Shown piece after piece: positions 8,394-17,734 of a stretch of 64,000 nt of DNA; position 1 is the stretch's first letter, and every line of letters begins with the position of its first letter. Below the pieces are notes generated by a model. It was given only the letters and a program-made list of their open reading frames with translations. It was not told where the DNA came from and did no database searches. A program made the position numbers and the translations under genes. Source of the stretch: Bacteroidota bacterium. Lineage in GTDB: Bacteria; Bacteroidota; Ignavibacteria; UBA10030; SZUA-254. Location: the NCBI GenBank assembly GCA_036522515.1, contig DATDFQ010000044.1, positions 1 through 64,000 on the forward strand, given 5' to 3'.

Positions 8394-9833
8394 ATGAGCA
8401 CAACCACGCAAGCACCCACGACGCATCTCTACGAACAGGTTGCGGACAAAATCGCGAAACAGATCGACCGGGGAGCCATCAAAGCGGGCGAGCGCGTCCC
8501 TTCGGTGCGAAAGTTGAAATCGAAACTCGGCGTGAGCCTCTCGACGGTCCTGCAGGCGTACATCACGCTCGAGAACAAGGGGTTGATCGAAGCCCGCCCT
8601 CAATCGGGCTATTACGTCCGGATGCAGCCGCGCGAACTCCCCATGGAGCCGAGGATCTCCGCGCCCGCTCCGACCGCCACGAAGGTGGACATCGCCGACC
8701 TTGCGCTTGAAGTCCATGAAAGCAACGTCAACCCGCTTGTCGTCCCGCTCGGCGCGGCGACGCCCTCGAACAACCTTCTTCCCACGCGGAAGTTGAACAG
8801 GTTTCTCAGCGCCGCCGCGCGGCGGCATGAGCATGAGAGCAACCAGTACGGATCGCCGGCGGGAAACATGGAACTCCGGCGCCAGATCGCCCGCCGCTCC
8901 CTCGACTGGGGATGCAATCTCACCCCGGAGGAGATCGTCGTCACCGTGGGCTGCTCGGAAGCGTTGAACCTCTGCCTCCGCGTCATCGCCAACCCCGGCG
9001 ACACGATCGCGGTCGAGTCCCCGACCTACTTCGGCATCCTCCAGATCCTGGACACTCTCAATCTGAAAGCCCTCGAAATTCCCACGGATCCGCGCGAGGG
9101 GATCTGCCTCGACGCTCTGGAGTCCGCGATCAACCGGCAGCGGGTTGCAGGTGTGTTCGTCCAGCCTAATTTTCACAACCCCCTCGGCTGCTCGATGCCC
9201 GAAGAGAACAAAAAGTCGCTGGTCAGAATGCTTTCAAGAATGGGCGTGCCGCTCATCGAGGACGATATCTACGGAGACCTGTCGCACGAAGGGGCGCGGC
9301 CGAAGGCGTTGAAGGCGTACGACAAAGAAGGGAACGTGCTGTCGTGCTCGTCGTTTTCCAAAACAATCTCGCCGGGATTCCGGATCGGCTGGACCGTCCC
9401 GGGCAAATATCTGAAACAGGTTCGCCGGCTCAAGCTCGCAAATTCTATCTCGACCGCGAGCCTTCCGCAGCTGGCGATCGCCGAAATGCTGAACTCCGGC
9501 GGATACGATCATTTTCTCCGGAAAGTTCGAAGGTCGTACGAGGCCCAGATGCAGGCGATGGTGCAGGCCGCGCGCCGGTATTTTCCGGAGGGCACGAAAG
9601 TCACGCGCCCGAGAGGAGGGACGGTCTTATGGGTGGAATTCCCGAGGGGGGTCGATTCGATGGAGTTGTATCAAAAGGCGCTCGAGAAGAATATCAGCGT
9701 CGTGCCCGGCCCTCTCTTCTCGCCCAAGGGACAGTTCAATCAATGCATCCGGCTCAACTGCGGCCACGCCTGGTCGGAAAGGATTGAAGCCGCGATGATC
9801 ACCATCGGCCAGATTGCGGGCAGGATGTTGTAG
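8394..9833 (+). CDS. MocR-type GntR transcription regulator with aminotransferase domain
   Basis: A 479-residue protein: an N-terminal GntR winged helix (about 10-80, with GERVPSVRKLKSKLGVSLST) and a fold-type I aminotransferase domain (about 110-475). The PLP lysine is Lys323 in SFSKTISPGFRIGW, inside the usual SxSK motif. Family members use PLP adducts of amino acids as effectors, usually without catalysis; it could also be a true aminotransferase. The start at 8394 is set by AAAGGAG at 8381-8387. It is divergent from the decarboxylase operon, which it probably controls, and the operator-like repeats lie in the shared upstream region. Confidence 0.93.
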   Translation: MSTTTQAPTTHLYEQVADKIAKQIDRGAIKAGERVPSVRKLKSKLGVSLSTVLQAYITLENKGLIEARPQSGYYVRMQPRELPMEPRISAPAPTATKVDIADLALEVHESNVNPLVVPLGAATPSNNLLPTRKLNRFLSAAARRHEHESNQYGSPAGNMELRRQIARRSLDWGCNLTPEEIVVTVGCSEALNLCLRVIANPGDTIAVESPTYFGILQILDTLNLKALEIPTDPREGICLDALESAINRQRVAGVFVQPNFHNPLGCSMPEENKKSLVRMLSRMGVPLIEDDIYGDLSHEGARPKALKAYDKEGNVLSCSSFSKTISPGFRIGWTVPGKYLKQVRRLKLANSISTASLPQLAIAEMLNSGGYDHFLRKVRRSYEAQMQAMVQAARRYFPEGTKVTRPRGGTVLWVEFPRGVDSMELYQKALEKNISVVPGPLFSPKGQFNQCIRLNCGHAWSERIEAAMITIGQIAGRML

Positions 9834-9836
9834 GAG

Positions 9837-10421
9837 ATGAAGCTCGGCAAAACCCTCTACGTAACGAACAGAAAACAGTGGCGGTCGTGGCTGGCGAAAC
9901 ACCACGGCACGTCGCCCGAGATCTGGCTCGTCTACTACAAGAAGGAGAGCGGAAAGGCGCGCATCCCGTATAACCACGCGGTGGAGGAGGCCTTGTGTTA
10001 CGGATGGATCGACAGCACTTTGAAACCGATCGACGCGAAGCGCTATGCTCAACGATTCAGCCCCCGGCGAAAGAACAGCGTCCTTTCCGAGATGAATAAG
10101 GAGCGGGTCAGGCGCCTCATCAGAGCCCGAAAAATGACCGCCTCCGGCTTGAAAAGCATTCAGCATCACATGGAGAAACGGAAAACCGGGTCCTCTCTCT
10201 CGCGCGGTCTCAGGAAATTCAGACTCCCAAAGGACATTCTCGATACATTGCGAAAAGATCCGGTCGTCTGGAGGAACTTTTCCGCCTATCCCCAACATTA
10301 TAAACATATACGGGTCGGATGGATCGACGCCGCAAGACACCGCCCGGAGATTTTCAAAGTCCGGCTCAGGTACTTCATCAAAATGACCGCCCTGAACAAG
10401 AAATTTGGAATGGTTCGATAA
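9837..10421 (+). CDS. YdeI/OmpD-associated family protein
   Basis: A 194-residue soluble protein of the YdeI/OmpD-associated (bacteriocin-protection) family, recognised by the N-terminal pattern YVTNRKQWRSWLAKHHG, the segment EIWLVYYKK and ALCYGWIDST. The biochemical role of the family is not established; some members are linked to stress or antimicrobial tolerance. The C-terminal half (about 110-194) is basic. It begins three bases after the MocR stop, so it is probably cotranscribed with it, though a functional link is unclear. Confidence 0.85.
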   Translation: MKLGKTLYVTNRKQWRSWLAKHHGTSPEIWLVYYKKESGKARIPYNHAVEEALCYGWIDSTLKPIDAKRYAQRFSPRRKNSVLSEMNKERVRRLIRARKMTASGLKSIQHHMEKRKTGSSLSRGLRKFRLPKDILDTLRKDPVVWRNFSAYPQHYKHIRVGWIDAARHRPEIFKVRLRYFIKMTALNKKFGMVR

Positions 10422-10478
10422 ACCCTAAATAGGGAGGCCAGACATAATCCACCGAACTCATCATAAGGAGACCCTGCC

Positions 10479-11255
10479 ATGCCGGAAGTAGCCAATCATA
10501 AACCCGGTTCGTTCTGCTGGATCGAGCTGATGGCGGCCGATCAGCCCGCTGCCAAGCAATTTTACACGCAACTCTTCGGCTGGACCTACGAAGACTCGCC
10601 GATGGGGAACGGCGCGTTCTACACGATGCTGAAGCTGAACGGAAAGAACGTCGGCGCCCTCTACCAGCGTGAGAAGTCGCAGGAGGGAATTCCACCCCAC
10701 TGGAATTGCTACGTCGCAGTCAGCAATGTCGACGACGCCGCGAAGAAAGTCGCCTCGCTCGGCGGGAAAACCGTCATGCCTCCGTTCGATGTGATGGACG
10801 TCGGCCGGATGACGGTGCTGCAGGACCCCGCGGGCGCGATGCTGAGTCTCTGGCAGGCGAAGAAGCACACCGGCTCCCAGATCGTCAACGAAACAGGCTC
10901 CACGTGCTGGTTCGAGCTCGGGACGAGCAACGAGCAACTTGCGGGCAAGTTCTATACATCCCTCTTCGGATGGTCGACCAAGCCTCTTCCGATCACTCCC
11001 CCGTACACAATCTTTTCGAACAGCGGATCCGACATCGGAGGGATGTACGGGCTCACCGAACAGATGAAGGGCGTGCCGCCGCACTGGTTGCCGTACCTGC
11101 AGGTCGCAGACTGTGACGCAATCGAGGCGAAAGCGAAATCGCTCGGTGGCAGCACCGTGTTGCCGCCGACCGATATTCCCGGTACCGGCCGGTTCGCGTA
11201 TCTGAAGGATCCGGGAGGGGCGATGTTCGCGATCTTCAAACCTTTCCCCCGATAA
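10479..11255 (+). CDS. Two-domain VOC (glyoxalase/bleomycin-resistance) family protein
   Basis: A 258-residue protein formed by two vicinal-oxygen-chelate domains, about 8-125 and 138-255. Each half repeats the pattern 'FxELxxxxxxxAxxFYxxLFGW' and ends with a 'DPxGAMxxxW/F' strand, showing internal duplication. Family members are metal-dependent lyases, dioxygenases or resistance proteins; the substrate cannot be assigned. The start has AAGGAG 7 bases upstream. A strong terminator follows, so the gene ends the transcript started at or after the MocR gene. Confidence 0.93.
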   Translation: MPEVANHKPGSFCWIELMAADQPAAKQFYTQLFGWTYEDSPMGNGAFYTMLKLNGKNVGALYQREKSQEGIPPHWNCYVAVSNVDDAAKKVASLGGKTVMPPFDVMDVGRMTVLQDPAGAMLSLWQAKKHTGSQIVNETGSTCWFELGTSNEQLAGKFYTSLFGWSTKPLPITPPYTIFSNSGSDIGGMYGLTEQMKGVPPHWLPYLQVADCDAIEAKAKSLGGSTVLPPTDIPGTGRFAYLKDPGGAMFAIFKPFPR

Positions 11256-11272
11256 GCAAGCCTGAACAACCC

Positions 11273-11308
11273 AAAACCCCGATCGGCCCGCTGCCGGTCG
11301 GGGTTTTG
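11273..11308 (+). terminator. Intrinsic terminator after the VOC gene
   Basis: A stem CCCCGATCGGC / GCCGGTCGGGG is flanked by AAAA and TTTT. It lies 18 bases after the VOC stop and just before the promoter of the TPR kinase. Confidence 0.8.
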
Positions 11309-11313
11309 CCGTC

Positions 11314-11343
11314 TTGACACTCACCTGATTTCTCAATACCTTG
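11314..11343 (+). promoter_or_regulatory. Promoter of the TPR kinase, shared with that at 35951
   Basis: TTGACACTCA, three variable bases, then GATTTCTCAATAC and CTTG. The TTG and the TACCTTG are 20 bases apart, close to the Bacteroidota -33/-7 layout. The two fixed blocks are identical at 35951-35976. Confidence 0.6.
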
Positions 11344-11380
11344 ATTTGTGATTCTCGCTCGATTTCCCTAAGAATTCAAG

Positions 11381-14332
11381 ATGATCGGCCAGACTGTCTC
11401 CCACTATAAGATACTCGAGAAACTCGGCGAAGGCGGCATGGGCATCGTCTACAAGGCCCAGGATACCGAACTCGACCGGGTGGTCGCTCTGAAGTTTCTT
11501 CCCCATTACCTGGCCTCCGATGCGGTCGAGAAGGAGCGGTTTTACCATGAAGCCCGGGCCGCGTCTTCGCTCAACCATCCCAATATCGCGACCATTTATG
11601 AGATAAAGGAGTTTGAGAACCGGCTCTACCTTGCCATGGAATTCATTGAGGGGAAGACGCTGAAAGCCGTCGCTTCCAGGGAAATCCTCTCTCAGCAGAA
11701 AACCCTCGATATCGCGATCCAGGTCTGCGACGGACTCGCGGCTGCGCATGAGAAGGGGGTTGTCCACCGCGACATCAAGTCGGACAACATCATGATCACA
11801 CCGAAGGGCCAGGTGAAAATCATGGACTTCGGGCTCGCAAAGGTTAAGGGGGCGACAAAACTCACAAAGGCGGGGTCGACCCTCGGAACGGCCGCCTACA
11901 TGTCGCCCGAACAGGCGCAGGGCGAAGAGGTCGATCAACGATCCGATATTTTTTCCTTCGGCGTGGTGCTCTACGAACTGGCCACCGGCCACCTGCCGTT
12001 CTATGCGGAACACCAGGCGGCGCTCATCTACTCTCTGATCAACGAAGACCCGCAACCCCTGGCACGCTACAACGACAAAACATCCGCCGAAATGGAGCGG
12101 ATTGTCCTCAAGGCTCTCGCCAAGGACAGGGAGGACCGGTACCAGCATGTGGACGACCTGCTGGCAGATCTGCGGCGTGAGCGGAAGAGCCTGGAGTATG
12201 CCCGGACGGGATACGCCCGCTCAACGACCGCCCCGATGCCCGCCGCGGCTCCTCAAAAAACGGGACGCCTTCTGAAGCTCCTCATACCGGTTGGAACGCT
12301 AGCCATCCTGATCGCTATTGCAATCGTGTTCAACCCGTTCAACTTTCAGATCAGCACGCAGAAAAGCAACGCAGCATCGGAACCGAGCTCGCTGGCGGTG
12401 ATGTACTTCGAGAATATTCCCGACCCGGAGGACAAAGACCACACCGGCGAGATGTTATCCAATTTGTTGATCACCGCGCTCTTTCAGACCAGGAACCTGG
12501 ACGTCATCAGCCGCGAGAGGCTGTACGATATCCGGAAAGAACTGGGGGAGGGCGATTCGAAAACGATCCCTCCTTCGCTCGCGACAAAGATCGCCCAAAG
12601 GGCGGGAGTCTCGATGATGTTGTTGGGGAGTATCCTGCAAAAGGAACCCACGCTGGCGGTCACCTACCGCCTCCTTGAAGTTCAGAGCGGAAAAATCCTG
12701 AGCACCCAGCGGCTTTCGGGATTTTCAAAGGAGAGAATCTTTTCCCTCGCCGACACATTGGCGCTCCTCGTCAAGGGGGATTTGAACCTGACCGGGCAGA
12801 CTGATACAAGACCGATAGCCGAGGCTACCACACGCTCGACCGAAGCCTACCGTTCGTATCTGGAGGGTGTGGACCTCATTGAGAAATTTTCAGTTAATGA
12901 AGCGGAGGCGGCGCTGAAGAGGGCAATTGAACTGGATAGCAATTTCGCGATGGCATACAATTGGCTGACGGTAGTGGAATTCAGGTTGGGTAAAAACACG
13001 GAAGCGGACGCCGCCATGCGCAGAGCGTATGAACTCCGGAACAACGTAGGCGAGAGGGAGCGCCTCTTGATTGAAGGATCGTATGCGCGAAACGTCGGGC
13101 AGGATCCCGCTTCGACGAAACGAATCCTCGAACAATTGATTGAGAAGTATCCCGGAGAACAGGCTGCATACCTGGTCTTGGCGCTCACGTACTACCAACC
13201 CTTCTGTGACCCCGAGGGAGCAATCCGGGTTATTCAAGCCGGTTTGAAACGTGATCCGATGGATAAATCTCTATGGAATATCCTCGCGTACGGTTATGCC
13301 GCGCTCGACAAACGGCAGGATGCCTTTGCGGCGCTCGATCACTACTTAAACCTTGCACCCGGCGAACCAAACCCCTACGACTCCAAAGGCGATTTGTACC
13401 TTCTATTCGGGGAGCGGGATTCTGCGATGAGCTGGTACCGGAAAGCGGTCTCTATGCGATCGGATTTCGGATCGAACATCCCCCTCGGCTTCGATGCGAT
13501 GAACCACGGGGATTACGCTCGCGCCCGAGAGTACATGATGGAATTGCACAGGCCGCGTGATCCTTCTGCGCTTTTTTCCGCCCACCAGGGCAAATTGACA
13601 GAGGCGCGTCGGCGACTGATTGAAAACCTGAATGCACATCACGAAAAACAATCCCTTGATCTGCTCCCGGATGATTGGCTCCAATTGCTCCTGAACGCGT
13701 ATGAATTGGGCGACTATCCCATGATGACAAAGTACGCATGGTTAAGGTCGGAGCAGCTCAGAAAGAACCCCGCCGACCTGGCGTATGGCCGGGACGCATT
13801 GGCCTGGGCGTATTTGAAATCCGGCGATTCGGCCATGTACAGGAAAACGCTTGAGGATCTCAAAGGAGTGGTTTCGAGGCAGATACCCCGTATTCAAGCG
13901 GCCAGGAGTTACACGTGGGCGTTATTCTCCTTCGAGCAGGGAAATTATCGGGCCGCTGCGGAGCAATATCGGGAGGCATTACAAATATTTCACGTGAAGG
14001 CAGCGCCGCAGCTGTTTTTTGGGCGAAGTCTTCTGAGCTCCGGTCAGGTGGAGGAGGCGGTGAAAGAATTCCGCCGGGTCGCAGAGTGGATCCCGAGCGG
14101 GTACATCGATCCCGTGGTCGATCTGTTGCCGACAGGCTGGTATGCGCCGGTCGCCTCGGTCAAGGCGCACTACTGGCTCGGCGTCGCGTACGAAAAAGAA
14201 GGCCGGACCGCAGATGCGGTGAAAGAGTATGCAAAATTTCTGGAGATCTGGAAGGACGCCGATTTCAAATCGAAGGAATTGGACGATGCAAAGGCGCGTT
14301 ATGCAAAGCTCAAGGGAATCAGCTTGAATTAA
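11381..14332 (+). CDS. Ser/Thr protein kinase, membrane-anchored, with TolB-like and TPR domains
   Basis: A 983-residue protein. The kinase domain (about 9-275) carries GEGGMGIVYK, Lys38, HRDIKSDN (Asp131) and DFG (Asp149). A transmembrane helix at about 295-316 is followed by a TolB/FlgO-like alpha-beta domain (about 330-480, beginning SLAVMYFENIPD) of the sort found in TPR-containing kinases and cyclases. Residues about 490-980 are tetratricopeptide repeats, e.g. around AYRSYLEGVDLIEKF and AVKEYAKFLEIWKD. The layout suggests a receptor kinase that senses a protein partner through the TPRs. The first 60 residues are nearly those of the kinase at 384, so the two are paralogues with exchanged C-terminal sensors. 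It has its own promoter. Confidence 0.95.
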   Translation: MIGQTVSHYKILEKLGEGGMGIVYKAQDTELDRVVALKFLPHYLASDAVEKERFYHEARAASSLNHPNIATIYEIKEFENRLYLAMEFIEGKTLKAVASREILSQQKTLDIAIQVCDGLAAAHEKGVVHRDIKSDNIMITPKGQVKIMDFGLAKVKGATKLTKAGSTLGTAAYMSPEQAQGEEVDQRSDIFSFGVVLYELATGHLPFYAEHQAALIYSLINEDPQPLARYNDKTSAEMERIVLKALAKDREDRYQHVDDLLADLRRERKSLEYARTGYARSTTAPMPAAAPQKTGRLLKLLIPVGTLAILIAIAIVFNPFNFQISTQKSNAASEPSSLAVMYFENIPDPEDKDHTGEMLSNLLITALFQTRNLDVISRERLYDIRKELGEGDSKTIPPSLATKIAQRAGVSMMLLGSILQKEPTLAVTYRLLEVQSGKILSTQRLSGFSKERIFSLADTLALLVKGDLNLTGQTDTRPIAEATTRSTEAYRSYLEGVDLIEKFSVNEAEAALKRAIELDSNFAMAYNWLTVVEFRLGKNTEADAAMRRAYELRNNVGERERLLIEGSYARNVGQDPASTKRILEQLIEKYPGEQAAYLVLALTYYQPFCDPEGAIRVIQAGLKRDPMDKSLWNILAYGYAALDKRQDAFAALDHYLNLAPGEPNPYDSKGDLYLLFGERDSAMSWYRKAVSMRSDFGSNIPLGFDAMNHGDYARAREYMMELHRPRDPSALFSAHQGKLTEARRRLIENLNAHHEKQSLDLLPDDWLQLLLNAYELGDYPMMTKYAWLRSEQLRKNPADLAYGRDALAWAYLKSGDSAMYRKTLEDLKGVVSRQIPRIQAARSYTWALFSFEQGNYRAAAEQYREALQIFHVKAAPQLFFGRSLLSSGQVEEAVKEFRRVAEWIPSGYIDPVVDLLPTGWYAPVASVKAHYWLGVAYEKEGRTADAVKEYAKFLEIWKDADFKSKELDDAKARYAKLKGISLN

Positions 14333-14413
14333 TTCCATCGGCGTTCGCTGCAACCGGGACGACCCACCCTCAAGGTAACAACCACGGTCTGGAATAAATT
14401 GATAGCCTGGCAC

Positions 14414-17400
14414 ATGAGGGCTCTTCTTTCCACCCTCGCAATTCCCATAATTATCTCCTGCACCTCCGCCCAGACGACACGATTCGACGAGGTGTGGCGG
14501 TGGGTGGAGTTTACGACCGTCTCGGGCCTTCCCTCGAACCGGATCATGGATGTGGTGGAGACGGGCGACAGCACGATCTGGGCCCTCACGAGCGCCGGAT
14601 TGGCCTGGTATGACGGTTTCCGCTGGAATCATGTCGACAGCTCGATGGGCCTCCCCGTCGACCGTTTCGAGGCGGCGAAGCGCTTCGGCGCGAACCAACT
14701 CCTGCTGGTCTCGGGCGTTACATATTATCTGGGAGACAGGCGCGGCTTTTCCCCGATCTCTCTCAATTACGCCACGGACCTGGCGACCTTCCCGCCCGAC
14801 GCCCTTCTGATGAAGGATCACTCCTCGATCCTGATTTACCGGAACGGGAAATCGTCTCCCTTCACTCCTTCATCGAACCTGACGGCGGGCAAGACAATTT
14901 CCCTCTGGGATACGAGGGGCGGCAGCGTATGGGCCAACCTCTTCAGCGGAATGTACCGCTTCGAGTCCGGTGAATGGAAAATGAAGATCGCCTGCGATTT
15001 CACGCCGGGGGCCGGGAGCCTCCTTGCGGAAAACGAACACGGAACCGGGATCACCTGCCTGACCTACCCTTTCGGGATGAGGGGATTGTGGGAATGGCAC
15101 AACGGATCGTCGCCGGTGCGGAACCCGTCCGAGAGGCCCGACGACGTCAAATCGCTCGATGTCGGCGTCGACGACGAGGCGATCGTCGCCTACCGCTCCG
15201 GCGACGTCAAGATCCGGCAGCAGGGCGCATGGTCTCTGTTGCAGCTCATGAATCCGGATATCCGGGATATCGAATTCGTAAAGTTCAGAACGAACCGGGA
15301 TCTCTGGATCGGCACCGATCACGGCCTGTTCCTCTATAAGAGATCGTCCTCCCGCTGGAGGTTTCTCAAACACGATTCGCCCGATCTGCGGAACTATACG
15401 AACGAGCTTTTGAAAACCCGGGATGGCAGGCTCTGGGTGGCGACGAGCGACGGCGTGGAGGTCCACAACCCGGACGGGTCGGTCCGCTACGTTTCCGGGA
15501 TCAACTCCGAACCGCTCTACGTCGTCACGGGTCTCGGCGAGGACGAGCAGGGAGGCGTATGGATCTCGAGCGGATCGTCGTTCGACGGGGTCTACCGGTG
15601 GGACGGCTCGCGATGGAAACATTTCGAAGTGAGTCCGGGCCGCGGGGGAATCCACATCCACAAGATACGAAAAGACCGGGAGGGGCGTCTCTGGTTCCTG
15701 GGAATGGGAAAGAACGCGCCGGGACGCGAGCGGCTCGAACCGGGGGCGTTCCTCCGGTCGGGGAATGAGTTCATCCCGTGGGGAGTGAATGAGGGATTGA
15801 CCAGCGGCCGGGTCTACGCGTTCGCCGAGGCGAGGGACGGATCGTTATGGTTCGGAACGGGTGCCGGACTCAGCCGGTGGAAACCGGGAGCTCCGGGGCG
15901 CGATGTCCCCGACCCCCGGAACGGCACCTGGACGCACTGGAAGTTCGGAACCGGGTTGCGCACCAAGAGGGTATTCACCCTTGCGATCGACAGCGCCCAG
16001 CGGCCCTGGTTTGGCGACGCATCCACCCTCGGTGTCGGAGTGGGGTATGTCGACCGGAACGACAGCGTCCATTACCTGACGGTGGCGGACGGTTTGATCG
16101 ACGATTATATCTGGGATATGAATGTCGACCCGACGGGGAGACTCTGGATTGCGACGGCGGACGGATTGTGCAGTTACGCGAACAACCGGTGGTCGACATT
16201 CGACAGGCTCTCGGGGTTGCAACATCCGGTGCTCTGGCCCGTGTTGCCGCTCGCGGGCGAAGTGGCGGTCGGCACACAGGGAGGGGGCGTCGCGATTCTC
16301 AATCTCGACGCCAGCAACACGCCCGCCCCCCGCGTCGTGCTCGACGTTCCAAGAACGGAAGGAGGGAATATCCTGCTTCGGTGGCGGGCCCACGCCTATT
16401 GGGGAGAACTCGACCCGACGGAAATCATGACCCGGTTCGAACTTCAGGGAGGAAGCTGGTCCGCCTGGAGCAGAACGAATGAACACACGTTCGTCGATCT
16501 TGATCCGGGATCGTACACCTACCGCGTGCAGGCGAGGGGTCTGTTCGGCAATTATACCCCGGAGGGGGCCGGAGGATCATTCCTGGTGCCGCTGCCGATG
16601 TATCTCCGGCCGGGGTTTTTGATACCGACCGGACTTCTCTCTCTCGCCGTCGTCGCTCTCGGCTCCGTGCTCCTCATCAGGAAGCGCAACCATGATCTCG
16701 CCCTCCGAAAAAGCGAGGAAAAATTCCGTACGGTCACGGAGATGACTTCCTCGGCGATTTTCATTTACGGGGAGAACCGGCTGCTCTTCGTCAACTCGGG
16801 GGCCGAAAACCTCACGGGGTTCTCCCGGGCCGAGCTTCTTGCGAAAAGCTACTTTGACCTGATTCACCCCGAGGAGCGGGAGCTGCTTCGGTCGAAGGAG
16901 CAGGAGAAGGCGGAAAGCGCCGGCCCGGCCCAGCGTTACGAAGCCCGAATCATCACGAAGGACGGACGGGAGCGCTGGGTCGATTGCACCTCCGGGTGGA
17001 TTCAATTCCAGGGGCATCCCGTTCGCCTGGCGACCTCGTTCGAGATTACCGAACGGAAGCACGCGGAAGGGAAGCTTCGCTCCCTCACCTCCGAGCTCTC
17101 CATGACCGAGGAGCGGGAGCGCCGCCGCATGGCGACGTATCTGCACGATGTCATCGGGCAGACCCTTGCGCTCGGCAAGATGAAGATCCGCAGCCTCGAG
17201 AAATCCGGACTCCCCGATGCCCACCAGAAGCTCCTCGGCGACCTCCGCGACCTCATCGATCAATCGATCACCAACACGCAAACGCTGACCTTTGAACTCT
17301 GCCCGCCGATCCTCTACGAGCTCAGCTTCGAGGCCGCCATCGGATGGCTGACCGAACGGATGGAGAACCAGCACGGGCTCAGGATTGAATTTCACGACGA

Positions 17401-17734
17401 CCGGAACCCCAAGCAGCTTTCTGAAAACGTGAAAGTATTGCTGTTTCATGCGGTAAGGGAGGTGCTCGTCAACATCATCAAGCACGCCGAAGCGGAACAT
17501 GCCGCCGTTTCACTCTCCCGCGCGCGCGACGCGATCCAGATCGACATCACCGACGACGGGATCGGAATCGACGCCGCGCGCACGTCGAAATCCTCGTTCA
17601 ACGGAGGAGGATTTGGATTGTTCAATATCCGTGAACGGCTGGCCTACCTCGGCGGCCGGCTGGAGATAGGTCCGCACAACGGCGGGGGAACCCGCGTCAC
17701 GATCCTCGCGCCGCTGGAGGGCGCCGGCGCATGA
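14414..17734 (+). CDS. Propeller-type sensor histidine kinase with PAS domain
   Basis: About 1106 residues: signal peptide (MRALLSTLAIPIIIS; the Cys after it could also be a lipobox), a ligand-sensing double propeller of the two-component-regulator-propeller type (about 25-640, repeats such as LWIGTDHGLFLY, LWVATSDGVEV and LWIATADGLCSY), a Y_Y_Y domain (about 650-725), one transmembrane helix (about 735-757), a PAS domain (about 770-890), HisKA_3 with His911 in TYLHDVIGQ, and a HATPase domain ending the protein (NIIKHAEAE, DDGIGID, GGGFGLFNIRERL). The start could instead be TTG 14399; ATG 14414 gives the better signal peptide. It overlaps the response regulator by four bases, so they form a pair. 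Confidence 0.93.
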   Translation: MRALLSTLAIPIIISCTSAQTTRFDEVWRWVEFTTVSGLPSNRIMDVVETGDSTIWALTSAGLAWYDGFRWNHVDSSMGLPVDRFEAAKRFGANQLLLVSGVTYYLGDRRGFSPISLNYATDLATFPPDALLMKDHSSILIYRNGKSSPFTPSSNLTAGKTISLWDTRGGSVWANLFSGMYRFESGEWKMKIACDFTPGAGSLLAENEHGTGITCLTYPFGMRGLWEWHNGSSPVRNPSERPDDVKSLDVGVDDEAIVAYRSGDVKIRQQGAWSLLQLMNPDIRDIEFVKFRTNRDLWIGTDHGLFLYKRSSSRWRFLKHDSPDLRNYTNELLKTRDGRLWVATSDGVEVHNPDGSVRYVSGINSEPLYVVTGLGEDEQGGVWISSGSSFDGVYRWDGSRWKHFEVSPGRGGIHIHKIRKDREGRLWFLGMGKNAPGRERLEPGAFLRSGNEFIPWGVNEGLTSGRVYAFAEARDGSLWFGTGAGLSRWKPGAPGRDVPDPRNGTWTHWKFGTGLRTKRVFTLAIDSAQRPWFGDASTLGVGVGYVDRNDSVHYLTVADGLIDDYIWDMNVDPTGRLWIATADGLCSYANNRWSTFDRLSGLQHPVLWPVLPLAGEVAVGTQGGGVAILNLDASNTPAPRVVLDVPRTEGGNILLRWRAHAYWGELDPTEIMTRFELQGGSWSAWSRTNEHTFVDLDPGSYTYRVQARGLFGNYTPEGAGGSFLVPLPMYLRPGFLIPTGLLSLAVVALGSVLLIRKRNHDLALRKSEEKFRTVTEMTSSAIFIYGENRLLFVNSGAENLTGFSRAELLAKSYFDLIHPEERELLRSKEQEKAESAGPAQRYEARIITKDGRERWVDCTSGWIQFQGHPVRLATSFEITERKHAEGKLRSLTSELSMTEERERRRMATYLHDVIGQTLALGKMKIRSLEKSGLPDAHQKLLGDLRDLIDQSITNTQTLTFELCPPILYELSFEAAIGWLTERMENQHGLRIEFHDDRNPKQLSENVKVLLFHAVREVLVNIIKHAEAEHAAVSLSRARDAIQIDITDDGIGIDAARTSKSSFNGGGFGLFNIRERLAYLGGRLEIGPHNGGGTRVTILAPLEGAGA

